From CAZMXP01 sp964570285 (GTDB lineage Bacteria; Planctomycetota; PLA2): a DNA stretch of 64,000 bases. Under the pieces are notes generated by a model. That model saw only the letters and a list, made by a program, of their open reading frames with translations, made no database searches and had not been told where the DNA came from. The DNA lies in assembly GCA_964570285.1 (NCBI GenBank), contig CAZMXP010000023.1:5955-69954 (forward strand), in the 5' to 3' direction. Shown one piece after another: positions 1 through 8,036 of the stretch; the first letter of the stretch is position 1; the number at the start of each line of letters is the position of its first letter. The position numbers and the translations under genes were made by a program.

Positions 1-1419
1 CTGATCGAGCGACCCCTGGAGCGTGACCCCCGGGCCCCCGGGGATGCGCTTCGCGATCCGGTCCACGTCGCCGAGCGGCAGCCCCAGCGCTCGTCCGACG
101 TCGCGGAGGACCGCCTTGGCCGCCATCGTGCCGAAGGTGATGATCTGCGCGACGCGCTCCTTCCCGCCGTACTTCTGCTGCACGTAGGCGATCACGCGCT
201 CGCGCCCGTCGCGGCAGAAGTCGATGTCGATGTCCGGCATCGAGATGCGCTCCTCGTTGAGGAAGCGCTCGAAGAGCAGGTCGTAGCGGAGAGGATCGAC
301 GTCGACGATCTCGAGCGCGTAGGCGAGCACCGAGCCTGCCGCGCTGCCTCGTCCGGGGCCCACGGGGATGCCGTTCTCGCGCGCATACCGGATGAAGTCC
401 CACACGATCAGGAAGTAGGGGACAAATCCCATGCGCTCGATGACGCCGAACTCCCGGTCGAACCGCTCGCGCACGTCGAGGGAGGGGTTCTCGCCGTAGC
501 GGCGGCGCAGGCCGGCCTCCCCGACCTCGCGCAGGAAGAGGCCCGGCTCCTTGCCTCCGGGAACCTCGAATCGGGGAAGGTGCATCCCGTCGTATTCGAG
601 GGTCACCGAGCACTTCTCCGCGATTTCCAGCGTGCTCTTCAGCGATTCCGGCAGGTCGCGGAAGAGGTGCGCCATCTCCTCGGGGCTCTTGAAGTAGAGC
701 TCCTGGCTGCCCATCCGCATCCGGTTCTTGTCCTCGAGAGTCTTGCCGGTGTTGATGCAGACGAGCACCTCCTGCGCGTCCGCGTCCTCCCGCTGCTCGT
801 AGTGGAAGTCGTTGGTCGCGACCAGGGGGCGCCCGAGATGCCGCGCGAGATCGCGGCAGCCCTCGAGGCAGGTGTCCTCCTCCTCGATGCCGTGGCGCTG
901 GATCTCGAGGTAGTAGTGCTCGCCGAACAACTCGTGGTAGAAGCCCGCCGCCTCCCTCGCCCGCGCCATGTCGCCGCGGCGCAGCCAGTGGCTCGTCTCG
1001 CTGCTGAGGCATCCGCTCAGCACGATCAGCCCCTCCGCGTGGCGCGCGAGCAGCTCGCGATCGATGCGCGGCACGTAGTAGAACCCTTCGAGGTAGCCCG
1101 CGCTGGAGAGGCGGATGAGGTTCTTCCACCCCGCCAGATTCCGCGCGAGGAGCGTCAGGTGCCAGCCGGCCACGGGGTTCTTCTCCCGGTCGTGCCGGCT
1201 CCGGGGTGCGACGTACGCCTCGAACCCGAGGATCGGATTCAGCCCCGCCTTCCGGCAGGCGTCGTGGAACTCGAGCGCGCCGAAGAGGTTGCCGTGGTCG
1301 GTGAGGGCGATCGCGCTTGCCCCGTGCGCCGCCGCCCGCGCGGCGAGGCGGTCGACGCGGCAGGCCCCGTCGAGGAGGCTGTAGGTGGAGTGCCCGTGCA
1401 GATGGACGAACTCGGCCAC
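1..1419 (-). CDS. dnaE: DNA polymerase III alpha subunit, N-terminal part (runs off window)
   Basis: Encodes the first 473 codons of the replicative DNA polymerase catalytic subunit; the gene continues beyond base 1. The N-terminus has the PHP domain signature HLHGHS (His 6, 8, 10). The nucleotidyl-transfer core is entered at VGPGRGSAAGS and the catalytic aspartate motif MPDIDIDF (Met 394 to Phe 401), the same spacing as the E. coli enzyme. The start is taken as GTG at 1419 because homology begins within a few codons of it; no good Shine-Dalgarno precedes it, so the start is less sure than the identity. It is divergent from the lipoprotein gene that starts 79 bases away. Confidence 0.97.
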   Translation of the reverse strand, partial: MAEFVHLHGHSTYSLLDGACRVDRLAARAAAHGASAIALTDHGNLFGALEFHDACRKAGLNPILGFEAYVAPRSRHDREKNPVAGWHLTLLARNLAGWKNLIRLSSAGYLEGFYYVPRIDRELLARHAEGLIVLSGCLSSETSHWLRRGDMARAREAAGFYHELFGEHYYLEIQRHGIEEEDTCLEGCRDLARHLGRPLVATNDFHYEQREDADAQEVLVCINTGKTLEDKNRMRMGSQELYFKSPEEMAHLFRDLPESLKSTLEIAEKCSVTLEYDGMHLPRFEVPGGKEPGLFLREVGEAGLRRRYGENPSLDVRERFDREFGVIERMGFVPYFLIVWDFIRYARENGIPVGPGRGSAAGSVLAYALEIVDVDPLRYDLLFERFLNEERISMPDIDIDFCRDGRERVIAYVQQKYGGKERVAQIITFGTMAAKAVLRDVGRALGLPLGDVDRIAKRIPGGPGVTLQGSLDQ

Positions 1420-1497
1420 GGCCGCAGCGTAGCAAAGGGCGCCCCCGCCCCGCGCACGTCCGTTGGCGCGCGCGCCGGCCCGATGCACAATAGGGCG

Positions 1498-2373
1498 ATG
1501 CGACCCCACGGCGCACCCCTCCTCCTGCTGCTCGCCCTCTCCTGCGCCTCGACCCCGAGGGAGGAGGAGAAGCGCGAGCCCGCCCCCGCGGCGGCCGGGG
1601 GAGGAGTGAAGACGCCCGCCCCCGCCCCGGCCCCCGCCCCCGCTCCTCAGCCGGCGGGGAAGGCGGAGACGGGGGGCACCGCCTCCCCGTTCGGCGACAA
1701 CCGGCCCGTGCCGCTGCCGAGCGCGGAGGAGCGCGCCGATTTCGAGCGCATCTGGGAGATGTACCGTCGCGCCGATCCGCGCTGGCCCGTCGAGCGCGAC
1801 CGCTTCCGGCGCCGCAGCGATGCCGCGGGCTACCTGCTGGCCGGCCACCTGATGCGCCACTACATGCAGGTGAACGCGATGCGCGATCGCGCGGGGCGCG
1901 AACTCGTGCGCGTGAAGAACGAGGTCGTCGAGACCGGCGAGCCCTGCGCGCCCGCGCTCGTCGACCTGATGGTGCTCGCGGAGATCGAGCGCGCCGACGG
2001 GACGCGCTTCGTCGTCGACGACCTGACGAGGCAGGATTGCGTCGACATGCTGGAACGGATCGGCCCGCCGGCCGTGCCGTCGCTGCTGCGCGCGCTCGCG
2101 CGCAAGGAGACCGCGGAGAAGGGGCGCCGCCTCTGCGCCCTCGCGCTCGGGGGGACGCGCGACGGGCGCGCCTTCGATCCCCTCGTGAAACTGCTGCGCG
2201 GCGACCCGGCGTGGCAGGTGCGGGCCGACGCCGCCACGGGCCTCGGCAAGCTCGGCGATCGCCGCGCGCTGCCCGTGCTGCAGGCGGCGGTGAAGAGCGA
2301 CCCCGATCCCGCGGTCGTGAAGCGCGCCGGCAAGGCGCGCTACCTGATCCTCGAGCGGGCGGCGGCGGAATGA
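1498..2373 (+). CDS. Predicted lipoprotein with HEAT-like repeats
   Basis: 291-residue protein with a short hydrophobic leader and a lipobox (LALSC, Cys 16), followed by a Pro/Ala-rich linker (residues about 35-55), as in envelope lipoproteins. The C-terminal half has helical repeats such as GPPAVPSLLRALA, RAFDPLVKLLRGDPAWQVRADAATGLGKLGD and RRALPVLQAAV, typical of HEAT/PBS repeat scaffolds that bind other proteins. The start ATG 1498 is chosen because it places the signal sequence at the N-terminus. The stop overlaps the next gene (ATGA), so the two are probably co-translated. The exact role is unknown. Confidence 0.8.
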   Translation: MRPHGAPLLLLLALSCASTPREEEKREPAPAAAGGGVKTPAPAPAPAPAPQPAGKAETGGTASPFGDNRPVPLPSAEERADFERIWEMYRRADPRWPVERDRFRRRSDAAGYLLAGHLMRHYMQVNAMRDRAGRELVRVKNEVVETGEPCAPALVDLMVLAEIERADGTRFVVDDLTRQDCVDMLERIGPPAVPSLLRALARKETAEKGRRLCALALGGTRDGRAFDPLVKLLRGDPAWQVRADAATGLGKLGDRRALPVLQAAVKSDPDPAVVKRAGKARYLILERAAAE

Positions 2374-2960
2374 ACGAGTACAAGCTCGCGCGGCGCGCGT
2401 CCGCCTGCATGGAGTGCGAGCGTCCCTACGCGGACGAGGAGTGGATCGTCTCCGCGATCTATCCCGAGGGCGAGTCGTTCGCGCGGCGCGATCTCTGCGA
2501 GCGCTGCTTCCGCGACGCGGGCGCGGCGCACAGCCACTGGCGCGCGCGCCAACCGGTGGCGCCCGACGAACGCAAGCGCCTCGACTTCGACCTCGCGATG
2601 TCCTTCTTCCACCGCCTCGTGCGCGAGGCCGATCCCGCGCGCGATGCAATCACCTATTTGCTTGCCTTGTTGCTTAGCCGAAAGCGGCGCGTGAAGATCC
2701 GGCAGAGTCGCCGGCTTCCCGAGGGCGAACTCCTGACCGTGCTCGTCCCCGGCGACGAGGAGGAGCAGACGCTGCTGCTGCGCGCCCCGAGACTCTCCGC
2801 GAACGACGTCGAGCCGCTGCAAGCGGAACTCGAACTCCTGCTCGGGCTCGCCGACACTCCCCCCGCGCCCCCCGAACATCCCCACGAGGGCGGTGGGAAT
2901 CCAGCCCCGCAGGATCACCCCCCGGAGTCGTCCGCCAGGGCCCGGCCAACGCAGCCGTAA
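2370..2960 (+). CDS. Zinc-ribbon protein of unknown function
   Basis: 196 residues. Two Cys pairs near the N-terminus (CMEC at about 13-16 and CERC at about 43-46) suggest a zinc ribbon. The middle is charged and helical, and the last 40 residues are Pro/Gly-rich and probably disordered. It begins inside the stop of the lipoprotein gene. It lies just before the dcw operon but is separated from mraZ by a promoter region. I do not recognise the family beyond the zinc-ribbon pattern. Confidence 0.7.
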   Translation: MNEYKLARRASACMECERPYADEEWIVSAIYPEGESFARRDLCERCFRDAGAAHSHWRARQPVAPDERKRLDFDLAMSFFHRLVREADPARDAITYLLALLLSRKRRVKIRQSRRLPEGELLTVLVPGDEEEQTLLLRAPRLSANDVEPLQAELELLLGLADTPPAPPEHPHEGGGNPAPQDHPPESSARARPTQP

Positions 2961-3000
2961 CCAGTTAGCGGGTATGCCTTTACGAAAAAACAGATTTCCG

Positions 3001-3028
3001 TTGAACCGTGCGCGGGCGGTGGTAGCTT
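3001..3028 (+). promoter_or_regulatory. Candidate sigma70-type promoter of the dcw operon
   Basis: TTGAAC (3001-3006) and TAGCTT (3023-3028) are separated by 16 bases and precede mraZ. The -10 match is only moderate. Its position directly before the MraZ boxes supports it. Confidence 0.45.
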
Positions 3029-3029
3029 G

Positions 3030-3054
3030 TGGGTCCTAGTGGGAGCAAGTGTTC
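3030..3054 (+). promoter_or_regulatory. MraZ-binding boxes (TGGGN direct repeats)
   Basis: TGGGT at 3030 and TGGGA at 3040 are separated by 5 bases, so they repeat every 10 bp; a degenerate third copy (TGTTC) falls at 3050. MraZ is known to bind TGGGN repeats with 5-base spacers upstream of its own gene. The location right at the expected transcription start fits autorepression. Confidence 0.6.
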
Positions 3055-3075
3055 GGATGTGCTCAGGGTGGTCCA

Positions 3076-3474
3076 GTGGCGCAAGTTTTTACGGGAAAGT
3101 TTCGACGGAGCCTCGACGGGAAGAACCGGGTGCTCGTCCCTTCGGAAATCCGGGACGCGCTCGATGCGGTCGACCGGGAGGGGCTCTTTCTGATCCCGAG
3201 CAAGAAGTGCGTCTTTCTCTGGACGCGATCGTACCTCGATTCGTACGCCGCGCTGCAAGGGGCCGACCCCTTCAAGAACCTGCAGTTCAACCGGACCTTC
3301 TTCCCGCAGATGATCTTTAAGACGTTTGACGGAACGGGGCGCATCGTCCTGCCGGGGGAGCTGGTGGAGAGGTTCCCGGATCGGGAGATCCTGATCTCGG
3401 GGAACGGCCGCTACCTGGAATTCTGGCATCCGCCGAGCTTCGAGGCGGAAGTGACGGCGTTCGATCCCGAGTAG
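3076..3474 (+). CDS. mraZ: Transcriptional regulator MraZ
   Basis: About 132 residues, first gene of the dcw cluster. It has the two AbrB-like MraZ half-domains: FTGKFRRSLDGKNRVLVP at the N-terminus and FDGTGRIVLPGEL in the second half, each carrying the D-x-K/T-G-R motif. It forms ring-shaped oligomers that bind the TGGGN boxes just upstream. GTG 3076 is preferred as start because conserved residues begin immediately after it and a GGGTGG stretch lies upstream; GTG 3049 in the same frame is an alternative adding nine residues. The stop is 7 bases before rsmH. Confidence 0.95.
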   Translation: MAQVFTGKFRRSLDGKNRVLVPSEIRDALDAVDREGLFLIPSKKCVFLWTRSYLDSYAALQGADPFKNLQFNRTFFPQMIFKTFDGTGRIVLPGELVERFPDREILISGNGRYLEFWHPPSFEAEVTAFDPE

Positions 3475-3481
3475 CAGCGCG

Positions 3482-4357
3482 GTGGAGCACCGGCCGGTCC
3501 TGCTTGCGGAAGTCCTGAACTTCCTCGAGCCGGCCCGGCGGGGGCTGCTGCTCGACGCGACGGTCGGGCTCGGCGGGCATGCGGCGGCGTTCCTCGGACT
3601 GGATGCGGAGGGGCGGGTGTTGGGCATCGATCGGGACGCGGAAATGCTGGAAGTCGCGCGCGGGAACCTGGAGCGGTTCGGCGCGCGGGTGCGGCTGCGG
3701 CATGCCGCGTTCGGCGACCTCGCCGAGGCGGTGCAAGGGGAGGGGCTCGGGGAACCCGATGCGGTCCTCTTCGACTTCGGCGCGAGCAGCCCGCAACTGG
3801 ATGTCGCCGAACGCGGCTTCTCCTTCCGGCACGACGCGCCCCTCGACATGCGCATGGACCGGAGCGGCGGGGAGACCGCCGCCGACCTCGTCGCGCGGCT
3901 CCCCGAGCGCGAACTGGGCGACCTCATCTTCCGCCTCGGCGAGGAGCGGGCGTCGCGGAGGGTGGCGGCCGCGATCGTCGCGGAGCGGCGGAGGGCACCG
4001 ATCGCGACGACCGGGCGGCTCGCCGAGGTGGTGCGGCGCGCGGTGCGGGGGCGCGGGCGCATCGACGCGGCCACGCGCACCTTCCAGGCGCTGCGCATGG
4101 CGGTCAACGGCGAACTGGACCAGATCGAGCGCGGTCTCGACGCGGCGGCGGCGACCCTGCGCCCGCAGGGGCGGCTGCTCGCAATCGCCTTCCATAGCGG
4201 CGAGGACCGGATCGTGAAGAACTTCCTGCGCAGCGACCCGCGGATGCGGGTGCTCACGAAGAAGGTCGTGCGCGCCGGGCTCGACGAGCGGCGCGCGAAT
4301 CCGCGCGCGCGGTCCGCGCGCCTGCGCGTCGCCGAGAGGAGAGCCGCCGATGCGTGA
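3482..4357 (+). CDS. rsmH: 16S rRNA (cytosine1402-N4)-methyltransferase RsmH
   Basis: 291 residues, the usual length for RsmH (MraW). The start EHRPVLLAEVL and the SAM-binding loop DATVGLGGHAAAFL are family signatures, as are DFGASSPQLD and the C-terminal SGEDRIVKNFLR (normally HSLEDRxVK; here HSGEDR). It methylates C1402 in the 16S decoding centre. It starts with GTG. Its last 8 bases overlap ftsL. Confidence 0.96.
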   Translation: MEHRPVLLAEVLNFLEPARRGLLLDATVGLGGHAAAFLGLDAEGRVLGIDRDAEMLEVARGNLERFGARVRLRHAAFGDLAEAVQGEGLGEPDAVLFDFGASSPQLDVAERGFSFRHDAPLDMRMDRSGGETAADLVARLPERELGDLIFRLGEERASRRVAAAIVAERRRAPIATTGRLAEVVRRAVRGRGRIDAATRTFQALRMAVNGELDQIERGLDAAAATLRPQGRLLAIAFHSGEDRIVKNFLRSDPRMRVLTKKVVRAGLDERRANPRARSARLRVAERRAADA

Positions 4358-4601
4358 GACGTCGCTCTGGGCCACCGCGGTCTGCTTCCTGCTCGCCGCG
4401 ACCTTCACCGTCAGCGTGCGACGCGAGGTCTACGAGATGGGCCGGCAGAACGGCCTGCTTGAGGAGCAGGTTCTCGAGCTGCGGCGCCGCAACGACAATG
4501 CGCAACTCCGGCGCGAGCGACTCGCGTCGCCGGCGGCGCTCCTCGGGCGGGCGCGGGCGGGCAGGCTCTGGACCGGCGAGGCGGAAGGCGGCGCGCGGTG
4601 A
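4350..4601 (+). CDS. ftsL: FtsL-like divisome protein
   Basis: 83 residues: a short cytoplasmic tail, one membrane segment (about residues 7-22) and a leucine-rich coiled coil (MGRQNGLLEEQVLELRRRN). This is the architecture and gene position of FtsL, which bridges FtsQ/FtsB and the FtsW-FtsI synthase. Sequence identity in this family is always low, so the call rests on position and topology. It overlaps rsmH by 8 bases, and its stop overlaps the ftsI start (GTGA). Confidence 0.85.
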   Translation: MRETSLWATAVCFLLAATFTVSVRREVYEMGRQNGLLEEQVLELRRRNDNAQLRRERLASPAALLGRARAGRLWTGEAEGGAR

Positions 4602-6547
4602 ACGGGCCCGACGAGCGTTTCCCGGCGCGCCTGCGCGTCGTCTTCGGCTTGCTGCTCGCGGGCCTCGTGCTGCTCGTGGCCCGCATCGGGCACATGCAGA
4701 TCGTGCGCGGCGAGGAGTTCGCCGACCGGGCCCGCCGGCAGCACTTCCGGCGCATCGTCGAGGCCGCGCCGCGCGGGAGCATCCTCGACCGGCATGGACG
4801 GCCGATCGTCGCGACCTACCACTCCCGGGTCGTGGCGGCCAACCCGCAGGAGGTGGGCGACATCCACGAGTTCTCCGCGCAGGTGGCGCTCGCGCTGCGC
4901 GAGCCGTCGGCGGCGCCGGAGTTCTCGCGCGTGATCGCCGAGGGCCGGAGCGCCGGCCTGCAGTTCGTCTATCTGCGCCGCCACGTCGATCGCGACCTCG
5001 CGTTCGCGGCGGAGGCGCTGCGTCTGCCCGGCCTCGACATCCGCGAGGAGCCCCGCCGCGAGTACCCCCACGGATCCGCCGCGGCGGCGCTGGTCGGGAT
5101 GGTGGGACCCGATGCGAAGGGGCGCAACGCGGGGCTGAGCGGTCTCGAGCGGCGCTACGACGCGCTGCTCCGGGGGCAGGACGGCTGGCGCTCCGTCTTC
5201 CGATCGGGCGCGGTCGGGGAGACGCCCTACCACCTCTTCCCCGAGCGGGACGTGCGTGCCCAGCCGGGTGCCGACCTGCACACGACCCTCGACATCGCCA
5301 TCCAGCAGATCGCCGAGGAGGCGCTGGCGCACCTGCAGGAGAAGCACGCCCCGCGCTCGGCGTGCGCGATCGTGCTCGACCCGAAGAGCGGCGAAGTGCT
5401 CGCGATGGCCGGCAGGCCCGACCTCGATCCGGGCGCCTTCCCCGACGTGCGGCCGGAGGCTCTCCGGATCCCGGCGGTCCAACTCGTCTACGAGCCCGGA
5501 TCGACGATCAAGCCCTTCGTCATGGCGTGGGCGCTGACGCAGGGCGCCGTATTCCCCGCGCAGCGCATCGACTGCGGCCCCGGCGTCAAGAACTTCGGCG
5601 CCCGGGCGCTCCGCGACGTCAAGCCCAACGGCGTGCTCGATCTGGAGCAGGTGCTCGTGAAGTCGAGCAACATCGGCATGGCGGAGGTGGGCGTCGCGCT
5701 CGGCATCGATCCGATGTGGGACCTCCTGCAGCACCTCGGCTTCTTCCGCCCGACCCGGATCGGGCTCGCCGGGGAGGCGTGCGGGAGCGTCGAGCCGCGC
5801 CGGCGCTGGACCGTGAACTACATGCTGACGACCGTGAGCATGGGCCACGCGCTGACCGTCACGCCGCTGCAGCTGGCCGCGGCCTACGCCGCGCTCCTCG
5901 ACGAGGGCCGGCTGCATGCGCCGACGCTGGTCCGCGGGGCGCTGCCCTCGTCGGGCTCCTCCTCGTTCGGGGCGGACTCCGCGTGGCTCGATCTCGTGCC
6001 GGACTCCTCCACGGGAGTCGCGGCCCCGCTCTCCCCCCCCGCCCCCCCCCGCATTCCCTTCTCCCCCGAGTCGCTCCGGTTCGTCCGCGAGGCGATGGTC
6101 AAGGTGGTGGAGTCCGGAACGGGTCGACGCGCGCGGATCGAGGGGGTGCGCGTGGGCGGCAAGACCGGCACGAGCGAGCAGTACCCGGAGGGGTGCAACC
6201 GCTACCACGCGAGCTTCGTCGGCTTCGCCCCCGCGGACGACCCGCGCCTGCTCGTGCTCGTCGTCGCCGACGATCCCAAGGTGAAGGACGGCATCAACCC
6301 CTACGGGGGCGTCGTCGCGGCGCCCGTCGTCGCGGAGATCCTCCGCCGCAGCCTCCCCCTCGTCCCCAGCAATCCTCCCCCGACGCCTTCCGAGTCCGGG
6401 GTCCGGCAGAACCATTCATTTGCGGTAAGTGTGCGTAGTGCGGCGGTCCATTGGTCTAGCGTGAATGCCGAGGCCCGTATGACCTCGGCTGAGGGCCGGA
6501 ACCCGGATTCGGCGGGCGCGGAGGAGTGTCGGAGCGAAACGCGATGA
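4598..6547 (+). CDS. ftsI: Septal peptidoglycan transpeptidase FtsI (PBP3)
   Basis: 649-residue class B penicillin-binding protein. One N-terminal membrane anchor (about 13-32), a dimerisation/pedestal domain beginning at RGSILDRHGRPI, and a transpeptidase domain with all three catalytic motifs: STIK (Ser 302, Lys 305), SSN (356-358) and KTGT (522-525). It cross-links septal peptidoglycan together with FtsW. After the transpeptidase there is an unusual tail of about 65 residues, poor in conserved features. The GTG start overlaps the ftsL stop. Its stop overlaps the murE ATG. Confidence 0.97.
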   Translation: MNGPDERFPARLRVVFGLLLAGLVLLVARIGHMQIVRGEEFADRARRQHFRRIVEAAPRGSILDRHGRPIVATYHSRVVAANPQEVGDIHEFSAQVALALREPSAAPEFSRVIAEGRSAGLQFVYLRRHVDRDLAFAAEALRLPGLDIREEPRREYPHGSAAAALVGMVGPDAKGRNAGLSGLERRYDALLRGQDGWRSVFRSGAVGETPYHLFPERDVRAQPGADLHTTLDIAIQQIAEEALAHLQEKHAPRSACAIVLDPKSGEVLAMAGRPDLDPGAFPDVRPEALRIPAVQLVYEPGSTIKPFVMAWALTQGAVFPAQRIDCGPGVKNFGARALRDVKPNGVLDLEQVLVKSSNIGMAEVGVALGIDPMWDLLQHLGFFRPTRIGLAGEACGSVEPRRRWTVNYMLTTVSMGHALTVTPLQLAAAYAALLDEGRLHAPTLVRGALPSSGSSSFGADSAWLDLVPDSSTGVAAPLSPPAPPRIPFSPESLRFVREAMVKVVESGTGRRARIEGVRVGGKTGTSEQYPEGCNRYHASFVGFAPADDPRLLVLVVADDPKVKDGINPYGGVVAAPVVAEILRRSLPLVPSNPPPTPSESGVRQNHSFAVSVRSAAVHWSSVNAEARMTSAEGRNPDSAGAEECRSETR

Positions 6548-7971
6548 TGACGCTCCAAGCACCGGTGCGGAGTCCCGAATGGACAGTGGGCGAGCTCGCG
6601 GACGCGGTGGGGGCCTACGTCGCCACCGGCGCGGGCCTCCATGTCCGCGGCGTGCAGGAGGACTCGCGGCGGTGTTCCCCCGGCGACCTGTTCATCGCCG
6701 TGGCAGGCGAGCGCGAGGACGGGCTGCGCTACGCCGCCGATGCGGTCGCGCGCGGCGCGGTGGCGGTGGTCGCGGACCGCGACCCTGGGCCCGGCGTCCC
6801 CTGGGTCCGCGTCGCCTCGGCGCGGCTGGCGGCGGGCGCGCTCGCCGACCTCGTCTACGGGGACCCGTCGGGGTCGCTGGCGCTGGTGGGGGTGACCGGC
6901 ACCAACGGGAAGACGACGACCGCGCACCTGATCGCGCAGCTCGTCCCCGGTCCCGCGGGCGTCATCGGGACGACCGGCATCTACTGGCCGGGGGGGGCGG
7001 AGTCGAGCCCCAACACGACCCCGGGGCCCACGGCGCTGCGGCGCCACCTGCGCACGATGGTGGAGGCGGGCTGCGGCGTCTGCGCGGCGGAGATCTCCTC
7101 CCATGCGCTGGAGCAGAGGCGCGCCGACGGGCTCCGCTTCGCCGTCGCGGTCTACACGAACCTGACCCGTGACCACCTCGACTACCACGGGACGATGGAG
7201 CGCTACGCGGCGGCGAAGGCGCGCCTCTTCGCGCTGCTCGACGAGGATGCGACGGCGGTCGTCAACGACGCCGACCCGGTCGCGCGCGCGGTGGAGACGC
7301 GCGCGCGCGTCGTCCGCTTCCACGCGGAGCAGGTCGTGGGGGGGCCCGGGGGGACGCGCTTCCGCTGGCGGGGGCGCGAGGCCACCGTGCCGCTCGTGGG
7401 CCGCCACAACGCGGCCAACGCCGTCGCGGCGCTGGAGGCCGCCTGCGCGATCGGCGCCGATCCGGACGAGGCGCTGCAGCAGCTCGCGAGGGTGCTGCCG
7501 CCGCGCGGGCGGCTCGAGCCGGTGCAGTCGAGCCCCTTCCTCGTGCTTGTGGACTACGCGCACACCGAGGACGCGCTCGAGAAGGCGCTGCACGCGGTGC
7601 GCGAGATCACGGCGGGGAAGGTCTCCGTGGTCTTCGGCTGCGGCGGCGACCGCGACCGGGGGAAGCGACCGCGCATGGGCGCGGTCGCGGGACGTCTCGC
7701 GGATCGGGTCACCGTCACGAGCGACAACCCGCGCTCGGAGGATCCGTCGCGGATCGCGCAGGAGGTCCTCGCGGGGGTCGGACGCCGCGGCGCGAGGGTC
7801 GAACTCGACCGGCGCGCCGCGATCCGCCTCGCGATCGAGGAGGCCGCGTCGGGGGACACGATCCTCATCGCCGGCAAGGGACACGAGGACTATCAGATCG
7901 TCGGCGAACGGAGGCATCCCTTCGACGACGTGGCCGTGGCGCGCGAAGCCCTGGGTGGCAAATCACACTAA
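6544..7971 (+). CDS. murE: UDP-MurNAc-tripeptide synthetase MurE, meso-DAP type
   Basis: 475 residues. The P-loop GTNGKTTT (ATP), the carbamylated-Lys region and DYAHTEDALEKAL are present. The motif DNPRSEDP is the meso-diaminopimelate specificity motif, so it adds mDAP to UDP-MurNAc-L-Ala-D-Glu. ATG 6544 is chosen because it forms an ATGA overlap with ftsI and has GGAG nine bases upstream; an in-frame GTG at 6526 is less likely. A 65-bp gap before murF has no clear signal. Confidence 0.97.
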   Translation: MMTLQAPVRSPEWTVGELADAVGAYVATGAGLHVRGVQEDSRRCSPGDLFIAVAGEREDGLRYAADAVARGAVAVVADRDPGPGVPWVRVASARLAAGALADLVYGDPSGSLALVGVTGTNGKTTTAHLIAQLVPGPAGVIGTTGIYWPGGAESSPNTTPGPTALRRHLRTMVEAGCGVCAAEISSHALEQRRADGLRFAVAVYTNLTRDHLDYHGTMERYAAAKARLFALLDEDATAVVNDADPVARAVETRARVVRFHAEQVVGGPGGTRFRWRGREATVPLVGRHNAANAVAALEAACAIGADPDEALQQLARVLPPRGRLEPVQSSPFLVLVDYAHTEDALEKALHAVREITAGKVSVVFGCGGDRDRGKRPRMGAVAGRLADRVTVTSDNPRSEDPSRIAQEVLAGVGRRGARVELDRRAAIRLAIEEAASGDTILIAGKGHEDYQIVGERRHPFDDVAVAREALGGKSH

Positions 7972-8036
7972 TCGTTGTATGGGAATTGCATTGGTCCACC
8001 GGATATCGTATCTGATGGGCCGCTGGAGGACACCCG

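Noticed and set aside
580..1497. Open frame upstream of the HEAT lipoprotein on the plus strand
   Set aside because: It is antisense to dnaE, which has clear polymerase motifs. The lipoprotein signal at 1498 marks the real start.
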